From assembly GCA_930367205.1 (NCBI GenBank), contig OV884011.1, forward strand, positions 165,891,226 through 165,955,225: DNA of 64,000 bases. Reading direction: 5' to 3'. The position numbers and the translations under genes are program-made. The stretch is from Acanthosoma haemorrhoidale (lineage: Eukaryota > Arthropoda > Insecta > Hemiptera > Acanthosomatidae). Each line of letters begins with the position of its first letter. The first letter of the stretch is position 1. Under the pieces are notes generated by a model. That model saw nothing but the letters and a program-made list of their open reading frames with translations. It was not told where the DNA came from and made no database searches. Shown here piece after piece: positions 21,175 to 30,264 of the stretch.

Positions 21175-21273
21175 ATGAATCGGGACTTGGATAAATCTGG
21201 AGTTTGGGCCCAAATCTCTAGGTTGTCGGAGTTCAAGAAGGGAGATTCGCACGCTGTCGTCACATCGCAGCAG
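21175..21273 (+). CDS. Candidate first coding exon of an unknown host gene
   Basis: The ATG at 21175 opens 33 codons (MNRDLDKSGVWAQISRLSEF...) that end at CAG|GTAGGA, a good splice donor, in phase 0. The unspliced frame would run on to 21372. Composition here is less AT-rich than its surroundings. I do not recognise the peptide, and no following exon was found before the hAT and copia insertions. It could also be chance. Confidence 0.25.
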
Positions 21274-21611
21274 GTAGGAATTTACATTACTGTGTTTACA
21301 TTTGATATTGTCATTTCTCTAACGAGACTCTCAAATAATTACAGTCCACTTAAAACTCAAACGTATAGCTAATTATCCCCAGGCTAATTAGTTTCTCGAA
21401 TCAGTCGCCTCGTTTGCCGGTTGCGATTTCAACTGGTGAAATTTCAAACATTGTACTTATATTAATTATATAACTTTTATACCAAATTCAGACCTTGTAT
21501 AGAATGTACCGATGTTACAGGACACATAAAATGTGACATGTGAATAGATTCGCCGAAATATAATAAGGTGATAATAGGAAGATCACATACTAGACGACTA
21601 GATCTCCAATG

Positions 21612-21619
21612 CTCTACAC
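21612..21619. repeat. hAT target-site duplication, left (CTCTACAC)
   Basis: Identical to 24140-24147. An 8-bp duplication is diagnostic of hAT insertion. Confidence 0.9.
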
Positions 21620-24139
21620 CGTATGTGGGCAACAGCCGGCCCGCGGGCCGGATCCGGCCCGCTGTAAGATTTGATCCGGCCCGCGAGACATTTTGAAAAC
21701 CCAATTTAAAAAAAAAAAAATACACTACTTACTCATACTCATGGAATCAAGTGAGCGAGCAAGCCGAGTGGCGGTGATCATCAAAGAGTGAGGCGGCAAA
21801 CATCAAAGTTCAAAGCCATTGATGTTTGCCGCCACACTGGCGGCGCAACAAAGGATTATTGCTTCGCAATTGTATTGTTCTACACTAGACGATTCTAGAT
21901 CATTCCTTCATTTTGCCTATATAAGCGGGTGGATGGCCGGAACTTAGTTCAGTCCTATTCGAGCTACCGTGGTGATAAGTTTGCTTTGTGACTTTGTGTG
22001 CATCTTGAGTGCTTACTAATTATACCTATTTTCTTATTAAGTTTATCGAACGATAAGTAAATGAAAATGATGTCTGGTGGAAGGAAACGAAAAGTAGATG
22101 CAGAGGGTCGCCAGTTTCAAGAAAAATGGACTGAAGAATTCTTCTTTATCTTGCACAATGGTAAGCCTATTTGTTTGATGTGTAATGAATCCATTTCGGT
22201 GATGAAAGAATTCAATATAAAGAGGCATTACTCAACTAAGCATCCTACGCTGCTCTCACTGACAGGACAAATAAGAAAAGACAAAATCCAGAAACTTACC
22301 GCAAATTTGGAAAAACAGCAGCAAATATTTCATAGACAAAGAACACAACTTGATAATGTTGTGAAAGCTAGTTTTATAGTTAGTTCAAAATTGGCAAAGT
22401 CATTGAAACCATTTGCCGAAGGAGAATTTATCAAGGAGTGTATGTCAGAAGTTTGCAGTGTTTTGTGTCCTGAAAAGAAAAATGAATTTGAAAAAATTAG
22501 TTTGTCAAGACGAACCGTTGTACGACGTATAGAAATGATGGCTAATGATATAAAAACAACATTGACTGGCCGTATGACTGGTATTGAATCATTTTCCATA
22601 GCATTAGACGAGAGCACCGATTTGTCTGACATAGCTCAACTGGCTATATTTATTCGAGGTGTTGATAAAGAATTCACTATTACTGAGGAATTGCTTGCTT
22701 TACAGCCGCTAAAAGGAACCACTACAGGAGAGGACATTTTTAATAATGAAGTTCAAAAGGTATTCACAAGTTTTGGCTTGCCATGGTCGAAATTAGTTGG
22801 AGTATGCACAGATGGTGCACCTTCTATGGTCGGCTTACGTAAAGGTTTCATCGGAATTTTGAATGAAAAAGCAACTGAATTAAATGTGCAAAAAGATGGT
22901 TTGATAGTCCTTCATTGCATTATCCACCAACAGAACTTGTGTTCTAAGTCCATTCGACTCCAGAATGTTATGAATGTGGTAGTAAAAACCATCAATTTTA
23001 TTCGATCCCGAGGGCTTAACCATCGTCAGTTCAAGGCGTTTTTGGATGAAATATCAGCCGAGTATGACGACGTAACATATTATTGTGAAGTCAGATGGCT
23101 AAGCAAAGGGAAAATGCTGAAACGGTTTTACGAGCTTAGAAATGAGATAGCAGAATTTATGCAAATAAAAGATAAACCACTATCTGAATTGAGTGACGCA
23201 AAATGGATATGTGACTTAGCATTTCTTGTCGACCTTACAGGCCATTTGAATGATTTAAATTTGAAACTTCAAAAACAAGGACAGTTAGTAAATGATTTGT
23301 ACAGCCATTTGAAAGCGTTTCAGAACAAAATCCGCTTGTGGGAGGCACATATGCTGTCTGGTAACAGTTACCATTTCACCACGCTCTCTGCGTATGAAAA
23401 TATTGCTTACGCTCAATATGCTGAAGAACTCAAGTTACTGTCGGAGCAATTTTCGATCAGATTTAGCGATTTCAAACACATGGAAGACTGTTTCAATTTA
23501 TTTGCTACTCCAACAAAAAGTAATGTACAAAATGCTCCAATACACTTGCAAATGGAGTTGATCGAGATTCAAGAAAACTCACTCCTAAAATCTAAATTTG
23601 AAGACGTGGAGTTGTGCGATTTCTACAAAAAATACCTCGAAGAAGACCATTTTCCGCAGCTTAGAAAATTTGCAAGAAGATTGATTTGTGCGTTTGGCAG
23701 TACTTATAAATGCGAACAGTTCTTTTCATTGATGAAAGTTAATAAATCAAAACATCGTACAAGGCTGACTGACGATAATTTGGAAAATTCTTTACGTCTT
23801 TGTACCAGTGGAATTAATCCAAACATCGATGAATTAGTTTCCCAAATTCAAGCTCAAGTGTCTCATTGATTTCGGTGTCGCTATTTAACTTTCGTAGTTT
23901 GTAACAATTCTAAATTTAACGATTTAATTTAATGCTGTAGGTACCTATTTTTTCATTTCATTTTGTTATTTTAATAAATTGTGTTGTAATAACATTGTCG
24001 TATTATTTCATGGCTGACTGATATCTATCGCTAAAAATTATGAACACTACTTTAAAATGCACTACTTTTAAACGCGGCCCGCGAACGTATTTGCACACTA
24101 AAGTTTGGCCCATAACATGTCAAAGGTTGCCCATACCTG
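21620..24139 (+). mobile_element. hAT transposon with intact transposase
   Basis: About 2.52 kb. Left end CGTATGTGGGCAAC and right end (reverse complement) CAGGTATGGGCAAC form short imperfect terminal inverted repeats. GC-rich subterminal motifs (GGCCCGCG, GGCCCGC) recur at both ends. An exact CTCTACAC duplication flanks it. It encodes a single uninterrupted 602-aa transposase. The end sequences and the protein both point to the Charlie-like branch of hAT, the branch from which vertebrate GTF2IRD2 and related domesticated proteins derive. Lack of stops and the perfect duplication suggest recent arrival. Confidence 0.9.
22061..23869 (+). CDS. hAT transposase (Charlie/GTF2IRD2-like), 602 aa
   Basis: Catalyses cut-and-paste movement of the element in the nucleus. 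The N-terminus has a basic segment (GGRKRKVD), then a BED-type zinc finger (residues about 40-70: CLMCNES ... IKRHYSTKH). The RNase H-like core shows a first acidic motif, FSIALDESTDLSDIAQLAIF (about 180-195), and a second, VGVCTDGAPSMVG (about 250-262). A C/H motif, LHCIIHQQNLCSKS, and the conserved EVRWLSKGKMLKRF follow. The C-terminal dimerisation region ends with FGSTYKCEQFFSLMKVNKSK, holding the third catalytic glutamate, and RTRLTDDNLENSLRL. A second in-frame ATG four codons on is an alternative start. No frameshift or stop is present, and the length is normal for the group. Whether it is active cannot be told from sequence alone. Confidence 0.92.
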   Translation: MKMMSGGRKRKVDAEGRQFQEKWTEEFFFILHNGKPICLMCNESISVMKEFNIKRHYSTKHPTLLSLTGQIRKDKIQKLTANLEKQQQIFHRQRTQLDNVVKASFIVSSKLAKSLKPFAEGEFIKECMSEVCSVLCPEKKNEFEKISLSRRTVVRRIEMMANDIKTTLTGRMTGIESFSIALDESTDLSDIAQLAIFIRGVDKEFTITEELLALQPLKGTTTGEDIFNNEVQKVFTSFGLPWSKLVGVCTDGAPSMVGLRKGFIGILNEKATELNVQKDGLIVLHCIIHQQNLCSKSIRLQNVMNVVVKTINFIRSRGLNHRQFKAFLDEISAEYDDVTYYCEVRWLSKGKMLKRFYELRNEIAEFMQIKDKPLSELSDAKWICDLAFLVDLTGHLNDLNLKLQKQGQLVNDLYSHLKAFQNKIRLWEAHMLSGNSYHFTTLSAYENIAYAQYAEELKLLSEQFSIRFSDFKHMEDCFNLFATPTKSNVQNAPIHLQMELIEIQENSLLKSKFEDVELCDFYKKYLEEDHFPQLRKFARRLICAFGSTYKCEQFFSLMKVNKSKHRTRLTDDNLENSLRLCTSGINPNIDELVSQIQAQVSH

Positions 24140-24147
24140 CTCTACAC
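24140..24147. repeat. hAT target-site duplication, right (CTCTACAC)
   Basis: Exact match to the left copy at 21612-21619. Confidence 0.9.
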
Positions 24148-24621
24148 AATCAGTTAATCGGATATGATCTGTCAATAACAAGAAGCTGACTACATAAGTA
24201 GTCACACAACTTTGAATGAGCGGTTCCAGTTCTATAATAAGATAGATTTGGGTCAAATAAGACTAAAAAAGTCCACTTACTAAAATTCAGTGAGTACAAA
24301 AAGTGTAATAGACTTTTTAGATTACTGCATATTAAAAACAATCTTTAGATGTTAGAAAGACGAGTTACTTGTTAGGGAACCAAATGTAATTTATTAACAT
24401 ACTGCACTGTGAATAAGTTGCCAATACTAAGTATACACACTACCTAATTTTTGTTGTTAGTTATGTTCATTTATAGTTGTATGATCCAATGTGGTATGTC
24501 TTACTCTGTGGTTCCTACCTCTTTGTATCTCCATGGCTATGCCTTATGTGTATAAAATGGCAGTAGCCTCAGTCCATGAAAATGTTTGTTATGAATTATA
24601 ATTTGTATAATTTATGTGTGA
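24148..24621. other. No gene seen between hAT and copia
   Basis: AT-rich, no open frame above about 60 codons, no recognisable repeat ends. Confidence 0.4.
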
Positions 24622-24842
24622 AGTATTGGTATAATTCCGCATTTATATTATTATTTGTTTTATATGATTTATTTTTAGTTGTAACGATAAGGGCGGCACT
24701 GTTGCGTTTTTTGTGATTAGGTTGGCATGTGCCTCATTGATTTCTCTTGTGACCATTCATGAGTTTGTGTACTGTACGTATGTATCCAAATAAATCTGTG
24801 CTCTTCTTCATTTAACTTCCATTTATACTTTATTTCCCTGCA
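24622..24842 (+). repeat. 5' LTR of copia element
   Basis: Matches 29560-29777 over its length. The first two bases are AG where the 3' LTR has TG, so the terminal TG seems mutated. Ends CCCTGCA. Contains AATAAA near 24789. Confidence 0.85.
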
Positions 24843-24850
24843 CCTTAAAA

Positions 24851-24864
24851 GGTTATGGGCCCAG
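24851..24864 (+). other. Copia primer-binding site (tRNA-iMet internal type)
   Basis: GGTTATGGGCCCAG, the same type of site used by Drosophila copia, where a fragment of initiator tRNA-Met primes reverse transcription. It begins eight bases after the LTR end. Confidence 0.8.
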
Positions 24865-24984
24865 GGTGTTGATTTTGCAAGTTTTGTTTTAACGAAAGAG
24901 TCAGATTCAGTTTTTGTTTGTGCGGTGCGGTGTAACCTGTTGGACTCACGTGCGCGGTCGGTTTCGGTTTTGTTCGTTTATGCG

Positions 24985-25780
24985 ATGGCTAGTTCAACTA
25001 TGAACCTTCCTTTTGGTATAAAGCCATTCAATGGCTCAAATTTTGGTAATTGGGACTTCAGGATAAAATTGTTACTTGAGCAAAACGGAGTACTTCGAGT
25101 TCTAAAAGAGGACCCCCTAACTGGGGAAGCCGAACTCAAGTTGTTTAATCAAGAAGATGTAAAATGCAAAGACTTGCCGATAATATATTACCTACAATCA
25201 AGGACAAGAAGACGGCGAAGGGGATAATGGATGCCCTAGCAGCGACTTATGAAAAGCGTGGGATGAAATCGCTTGTCAACGCCCAGAAGGCTTGGAGAAA
25301 ATTGTAATACAATAATGATCGCTCTCTCCAAGAGTTTTTTCAAAAGTTTGATTCAATGGCTTCTGAGGTGAGAGTGGCTGGTGGTAATTTAGAAGAGGAT
25401 GAGGTTGTAAGCCAGCTTCTTGTTGCAATGCCGTCCGATTATGATTCTGTGGTATCTGCGATGAACATTTTGTGTGGTAAGGACAAGACGGCCGTTACTT
25501 TGGAGTATGTGAAAAACACACTTCTGGCCGAATATGAGAGGAATTTGAAGAAAGAAGATCACCCGTCTGCAAATGTTTTTTCAGCTTATAAAAATAGAGC
25601 TAAAAGCTTTAATAAAAATTTGAAGGTCGGTCAAAACAAAAATATTTCTAACGTTATTTGTTATTATTGCAAAAATCGAGGTCATTTTAAGAAAAATTGT
25701 CCTAAACTTAAAAATAAAGGATTTGCCGCCATTTCTTGTGATAACAACTGTGAGGAATTTCTGTTTACTACCCAGGATAA
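24985..25780 (+). pseudogene. Copia gag
   Basis: Starts at the ATG at 24985 (MASSTMNLPFGIKPFNGSNF), followed by a typical FGNWDFRIKLLLEQ region. A frameshift near 25165 and a stop at about 25306 break it; the frame 25356-26069 continues with DYDSVVSAMNILCGKDK and the zinc knuckle CYYCKNRGHFKKNC (about 25660-25700). Gag and pol are in one frame in copia, and this second frame runs straight into the protease. Confidence 0.8.
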
Positions 25781-26069
25781 CAGTAGTGATACCACAACAG
25801 ATAAGGCAGTAGTTTGTAAACAATCGTCTGATGTAGCATGCTTCGTAGTCGATTCAGGTGCGACATGTCATCTTATAAGGGACGAGTTCAGTGTTTTTCT
25901 AAGAGATTCAACTCCAGTAAATGTTGATATTAATGTGGCAAAGGCAGGTGAATCGGTGGTTGCGTTAAGGAAAGGAAATTTGTTTTGTATGTCGGAAGAT
26001 GGAAATAAAGTTCGTATAACTGATGCTTTTGTTTGGATATTGTATGTTGTATATTTTAGAATATGGTGA
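25781..26069 (+). pseudogene. Copia protease
   Basis: VACFVVDSGATCHLIRDEF contains the copia-type DSGA active site (about 25850). The frame closes at 26069 with an early stop after VVALRKGNLFCMSEDG. It is read in fusion with the gag zinc knuckle upstream. Confidence 0.8.
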
Positions 26070-26231
26070 CAACACTGTCGTTACCTTTTTGTATGGGTAT
26101 ATGTTGTTATCAAGGAGCTGTGTTTAGAGTCGTAGTTGCCATGAGCTGCTGTGATGTAATTATGATTAATAAATGTGAATACAAATGTAACAGTTTTGTT
26201 TATTCAATAATAGCCACACAAAACAGCTTTT

Positions 26232-27196
26232 GTGTGCAAAAATTTAACAATGAATCTCTTATCTGTTATAAAGTTGGAGGAGAAGGGATGCAGAGTAGTA
26301 TTCGAAAATTCCTGTGTTAAAATATTTAGGGGATCAAATGTTATGACAGGCTATCTAGTTGGCAAACTGTATGTAATTAAACTTCACCTTCTTAAGGAAC
26401 AAGCAAATGTTGTTGGTGCATGTAACAGTCTAATGCATCGAAGGATGGGGCATAGTGCATTATATCCTGTTGGAATTTGTGACATTTGTTTAAAGGGGAA
26501 GCAAACTAAGTTATCATTCATGAAGAGCATTCCAGGAAGGCTACTAGGATTCTTCAGCGTGTATCAACTGATGTATGCGGTAAGATATCACCCTCAACTT
26601 ACGATAATTACAGTTATTTTGTCATGTTCATAGACCACTACAGTAATTTTTGTGCCACATATCTTCTACGTAAGAAATCGGAAGTTTTTGAAAAATTTCA
26701 AATATATGTAGCAATGGTCGAGGCTAAATTTGGTGCAAGAATTCAAAATTTACGTTGCGACCGTGGTGGCGAGTACGTTTCTACCAAGTTTGTCGATTTC
26801 TGTCAAACCAAGGGTATCACTATCAGCTATTCTATGCCTCGGAACCCTTCACAAAATGGCAAGGCTGAAAGAATGAATAGAACTCTTTTAGAGAAAGCCA
26901 GATGCCTTTTGTTGGACAGTAAATTAGACAAGAGCATGTGGGGTGAAGCGTTGATGACAGCGACCTATTTGATTAATCGACTTAGAACCTCAGTTTTGCC
27001 CAACGGTATGTCACCCGCTGAACGCTGGTATGGTTTTAAACCCAATCTTAAGAAGATAAGAATATTTGGTAGCCCAGCATATGCATTAATTCACGAAGAA
27101 GACAGAAATGGAAAACTAAGCGACAGATCTAAAAAGTTGTTTTTTGTCGGTTACTGTGATAACGGTTACCGTCTCTGGAATCCTAGCCGAAGATGA
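26232..27196 (+). pseudogene. Copia integrase
   Basis: The zinc-binding part is in the frame 26232-26633 (LMHRRMGHSALYPVGICDIC), which ends early. The core is in 26624-27196: MFIDHYSNFCATYLLRKKSE, LRCDRGGEYVSTKFVDFC (second aspartate) and NPSQNGKAERMNRTLLEKAR (glutamate). The copia-specific end, LNPKKIRIFGSPAYA-like KKIRIFGSPAYALIHEE and KLFFVGYCDNGYRLWNP, follows. Frame changes at about 26600 and 27190 disrupt it. Confidence 0.85.
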
Positions 27197-27479
27197 TAAG
27201 AGTATGGAAGAAACGTCATTTTTGATGAATCTATTGAATCTGATATATCAGAGAGTGAGGACTAACCTAAGCACATCATTGTATCTCCAGAAGAATGCAT
27301 TCCTGAAGATCAGAGTAAATCTCCCACACCTCAGGACAAATGTAAGTCTCCCATACCTGGACCGAGTGATGTTATAGAAGATATTGCAGGTGATTCTGAT
27401 TCAGAAAGTATTTTCCTGACGAAACGACTGGTTATCCCAAGAAAGAACGAAAATCAACAAGAAAAAAGGTAAAACCAAA

Positions 27480-28662
27480 GTATTTGGATGATTTTGTTAT
27501 TAATTTTGCCTTGAATGAAATGGCTTTGTCCACTAATGCCGAAATAGATGTTCCCAAGACATTTTCAGATGCGATTCACGATCCTGATTGGCAGCAAGCC
27601 ATTAACGAAGAATTAACCTCATTAGAAAGTAATAAGACTTGGTAAGAGGTAGATGCTCCACCGGATTTGACCCCCATTGACTGTAAGTGGGTTTTCACCA
27701 TAAAGACTTCCAACGGTGAATCTAAGAAGAAGGCGTGCTTAGTGGCTCGCGGTTTTCAACAACATCTCGATGACGTTGACGACATCTATGCACCGGTTGC
27801 CCATTTCACGACACTTCGAGTACTTCTTTCTACGGCTGCAGAGAAGGATCTATTAATTGATCAGCTTGATGTTAAGAGTGGGTTTCTTAAAAGTGATCTA
27901 AAGGTGCCAGTTTATATAAAGCCACCGGAAGGCTATAAAAGTGAAAGTGCTAAAGTGTTAAAATTGAAAAAGGCTTTATATGGTCTCAAACAAAGTCCAA
28001 AAGTGTGGAATGACCATTTAAATGATATATTATTGAAATTTGGATTTTGTAGATCTAATGTAGACCCATGTTTATATTTTGATGACAGTGTTTATATTCT
28101 TGTATGGGTTGATGATTTTCTATTGATAGCTAATTCTAAATCTAAATTGGAAAATGTTAAGAAATTATTAATGACAGATTTAGAATGTAAAGATTATGAT
28201 AATAATGGAAATTTAGAATTTTTAGGGTTGAATATTTTCAGAAATAAACTAGGGAATATTGTAATTAAACAGGAAAATCTTATTAAGAAAATATTTCATA
28301 AGTTTAATATGTCAGATGCTAAATCTAAAAGAATACCTATTGAGCCTAAGCTTAATCTCGAAAAAGGAGATCCGAATAATTGTCCTAAGCTACCTTATAA
28401 AGAACTTTTAGGAAGCTTAATGTATTTGATGGTCGCTTCTCGACCAGATCTAACTTATGCAATTTCATATTTTGGTAGATTTCAAAACTGTTTTACTGTA
28501 ACTCATTGGATGCACTTGAAATATGATGTAAGATACTTGAAACATAGTCCTGACATGGCTCTTAGCTTTGGCAAATCTAACTCTAGTGATGTTCATATAA
28601 ATGCATATGTTGATGCAGACTTTGTATTTGACAAAAATGACAGAAAAAGTGTATCTGGTTAA
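27480..28662 (+). pseudogene. Copia reverse transcriptase
   Basis: An upstream in-frame part (about 27480-27660: FSDAIHDPDWQQAINEE) ends with a stop at 27643. The main frame 27667-28662 has TPIDCKWVFTIKTSNG, DDIYAPVAHFTTLRVLLS, QLDVKSGFLKSDL (first aspartate; the usual LDVKTAFL is here VKSGFL), KALYGLKQSPKVWND and the catalytic LVWVDDFLLIANS. It ends in RNase H at VDADFVFDKNDRKSVSG. All RT motifs are present. A TAA right after SVSG at 28660 stops it. Confidence 0.85.
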
Positions 28663-28761
28663 ATTATCAAGGTAAATAATAATGTTGTTTCATGGGGATC
28701 CAGGAAACAAGGCGTAGTTGCTTTAAGTAGCTGTGAAGCCGAATATTATGCACTATGTCAT

Positions 28762-29012
28762 GTGAGTATATATATATGTAAAGAAAACACATGCTTTTCT
28801 TAAGTTTATATTTGCCGCCGTTGAGCATCTAACTATAGACACCAGATGTCAGGTCGGACAGCTGTAATAGACTGTTAACCACATGGAAGGATTTTATTTT
28901 AATTTAGTTTTCAAAAAGAACCTGAAATACCGATATAAGGACTTTTAATGTCGTTTCTGTTGTATTTTCAGAACCACATTTCAGTCTCTATTTCCACCAA
29001 AGGTGAAACCTC

Positions 29013-29047
<35 letters not shown>

Positions 29048-29236
29048 CATCAGTAAGTGCTGCCCTCTACGGGGGATACTTCATATCCTGCCGGGTGGGG
29101 GTAGTCAGTAGAACAATGTACATCGGCAAGTCGGCAGCTATAACCTATACAACTTGTGACATAAATGTACTTAATTAAGGTTAATAAATTATTACTTATA
29201 CTCAATCAACCCATGTCTTTCATTCTGACACACTAG
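28762..29236 (+). other. Intron-like or solo-LTR-like insert in copia RNase H
   Basis: Starts GTGAGTATAT and ends ACACTAG, so it meets the GT-AG rule, with a near-perfect donor. Removing it rejoins TGTCAT to GTGACTGAA in frame. The same junction can be read as an insertion with a 4-bp GTGA duplication (28762-28765 and 29237-29240). Inside it, AATAAA (about 29182) lies about 50 bases before ...CTGACA, like the end of an LTR, and a long (AT) run occupies about 29017-29045. It could therefore be a solo LTR or similar insert that happens to carry splice-like ends. Confidence 0.6.
29017..29045. repeat. (AT)n microsatellite
   Basis: Uninterrupted TA dinucleotide run, about 14 units. Confidence 0.95.
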
Positions 29237-29559
29237 GTGACTGAATTAAAGAGGTACTATTTTTGAACAAATTATTAAATGAGAGTTTTTTAACTTTAAA
29301 GGTAAAATTAATATTTTTGAAGACAACCAGGGCACAATTAAAATTGCAAGTACCTGTGAGACCAAAAGGTCCAAACATTTTGATGTAAAGTATAATTTCG
29401 TAAAAGATATTGTTGATAAAAATATAGTTAAATTTGATTGAGTTGATTCTTCTAATCAAATAGCGGGTTTAATGACCAAATCCTTAGCATTTAGTAAATT
29501 CTCGATTTTTGTTGAACATTTAAACTTAATAGATTGTAAGTAATGCGAAATTAGAAGGG

Positions 29560-29777
29560 TGTATTGGTATAATTCTGCATTTATATTATTTGTTTTATAT
29601 GATTTATATTTAGTTGTAACGATAAGGGCGGCACTGTTGCGTTTTTTGTGATTAGGTTGGCATGTGCCTCATTGACTCCTCTTGTGACCGTTCATGAGTT
29701 TGTGTACTGTACGTATGTATCCAAATAAATCTGTGCTCTTCTTCATTTAACTTGCATTTATACTTTATTTCCCTGCA
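29560..29777 (+). repeat. 3' LTR of copia element
   Basis: TGTATTGGTATAATTC to CCCTGCA, preceded by a purine tract (AAATTAGAAGGG). Paired with the 5' LTR at 24622. Confidence 0.88.
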
Positions 29778-29904
29778 CCTAATAAACCCACTTTCCTTCA
29801 GACTCAAATATTTTTTAATTATTTTTAGTTGATATTTTTGTACTGCATTAAATTAGAATCATGCCAATGCGTTTTCTTCCACATCATGAGACATATTATA
29901 CAAC

Positions 29905-29910
29905 TTTATT
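29905..29910 (-). terminator. Possible polyadenylation signal of CINP
   Basis: AATAAA on the minus strand, about 158 bases after the CINP stop codon. Plausible by position only. Confidence 0.4.
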
Positions 29911-30067
29911 ACCATTTTAAAAACATACACCAAACTGTACTTTACTATCATTAGAAATGAAAATATTTATCTAAGCAATGTACCATTTTATAGTGTTTCA
30001 ACACTAGAATGTTTCACATTTATCAACCATAAAAATAATAATAACAATAAAAATAATTCTTTAAAAG

Positions 30068-30264
30068 TCACCTGTGACCGGTTTCTTTTAACATTGATTC
30101 TAAATGAAAGTCGAGTGCATTATCGACATACGGTTGGTGAGCCCACAATGAACAATAAACCATGATGTTTTCTTTGCTGCTAGCATGCCCGATGTTTTCC
30201 TTGATATGAAATTTCACCTTTATCTCTGTTATGTAGGCTTCACAAATTGATTTCACTGCTGTCA
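30068..30264 (-). CDS. CINP: CINP exon 5 (last)
   Basis: Acceptor ATATGTTTTAG at 30265. Encodes TAVKSICEAYITEIKVKFHI through LWAHQPYVDNALDFHLESML and ends ETGHR-stop. The most conserved block of the protein, hence the identification. Confidence 0.93.

Larger units (their letters stand above)
28663..29543 (+). pseudogene. Copia RNase H, split by 475-bp segment
   Basis: Continues in the RT frame after the TAA: SRKQGVVALSSCEAEYYALC just before 28761. After the inserted segment it resumes at 29237 with VTELKRYY, then EDNQGTIKIASTCETKRSKH and SSNQIAGLMTKSLAFSKF, ending at the stop near 29541. The two halves join in frame across the segment. Between 29240 and 29320 further small changes exist. Confidence 0.8.
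24622..29777 (+). mobile_element. Ty1/copia retrotransposon with both LTRs
   Basis: LTRs at 24622-24842 and 29560-29777, a primer site, then gag, protease, integrase, RT and RNase H in the copia order (integrase before RT). The LTRs differ by about six substitutions and a 3-bp indel over about 216 bases by eye. The reading frame has several breaks, and RNase H is split by a 475-bp segment. No target duplication is visible at the ends. The 3' LTR lies about 290 bases beyond the stop codon of the minus-strand CINP gene. Confidence 0.9.
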
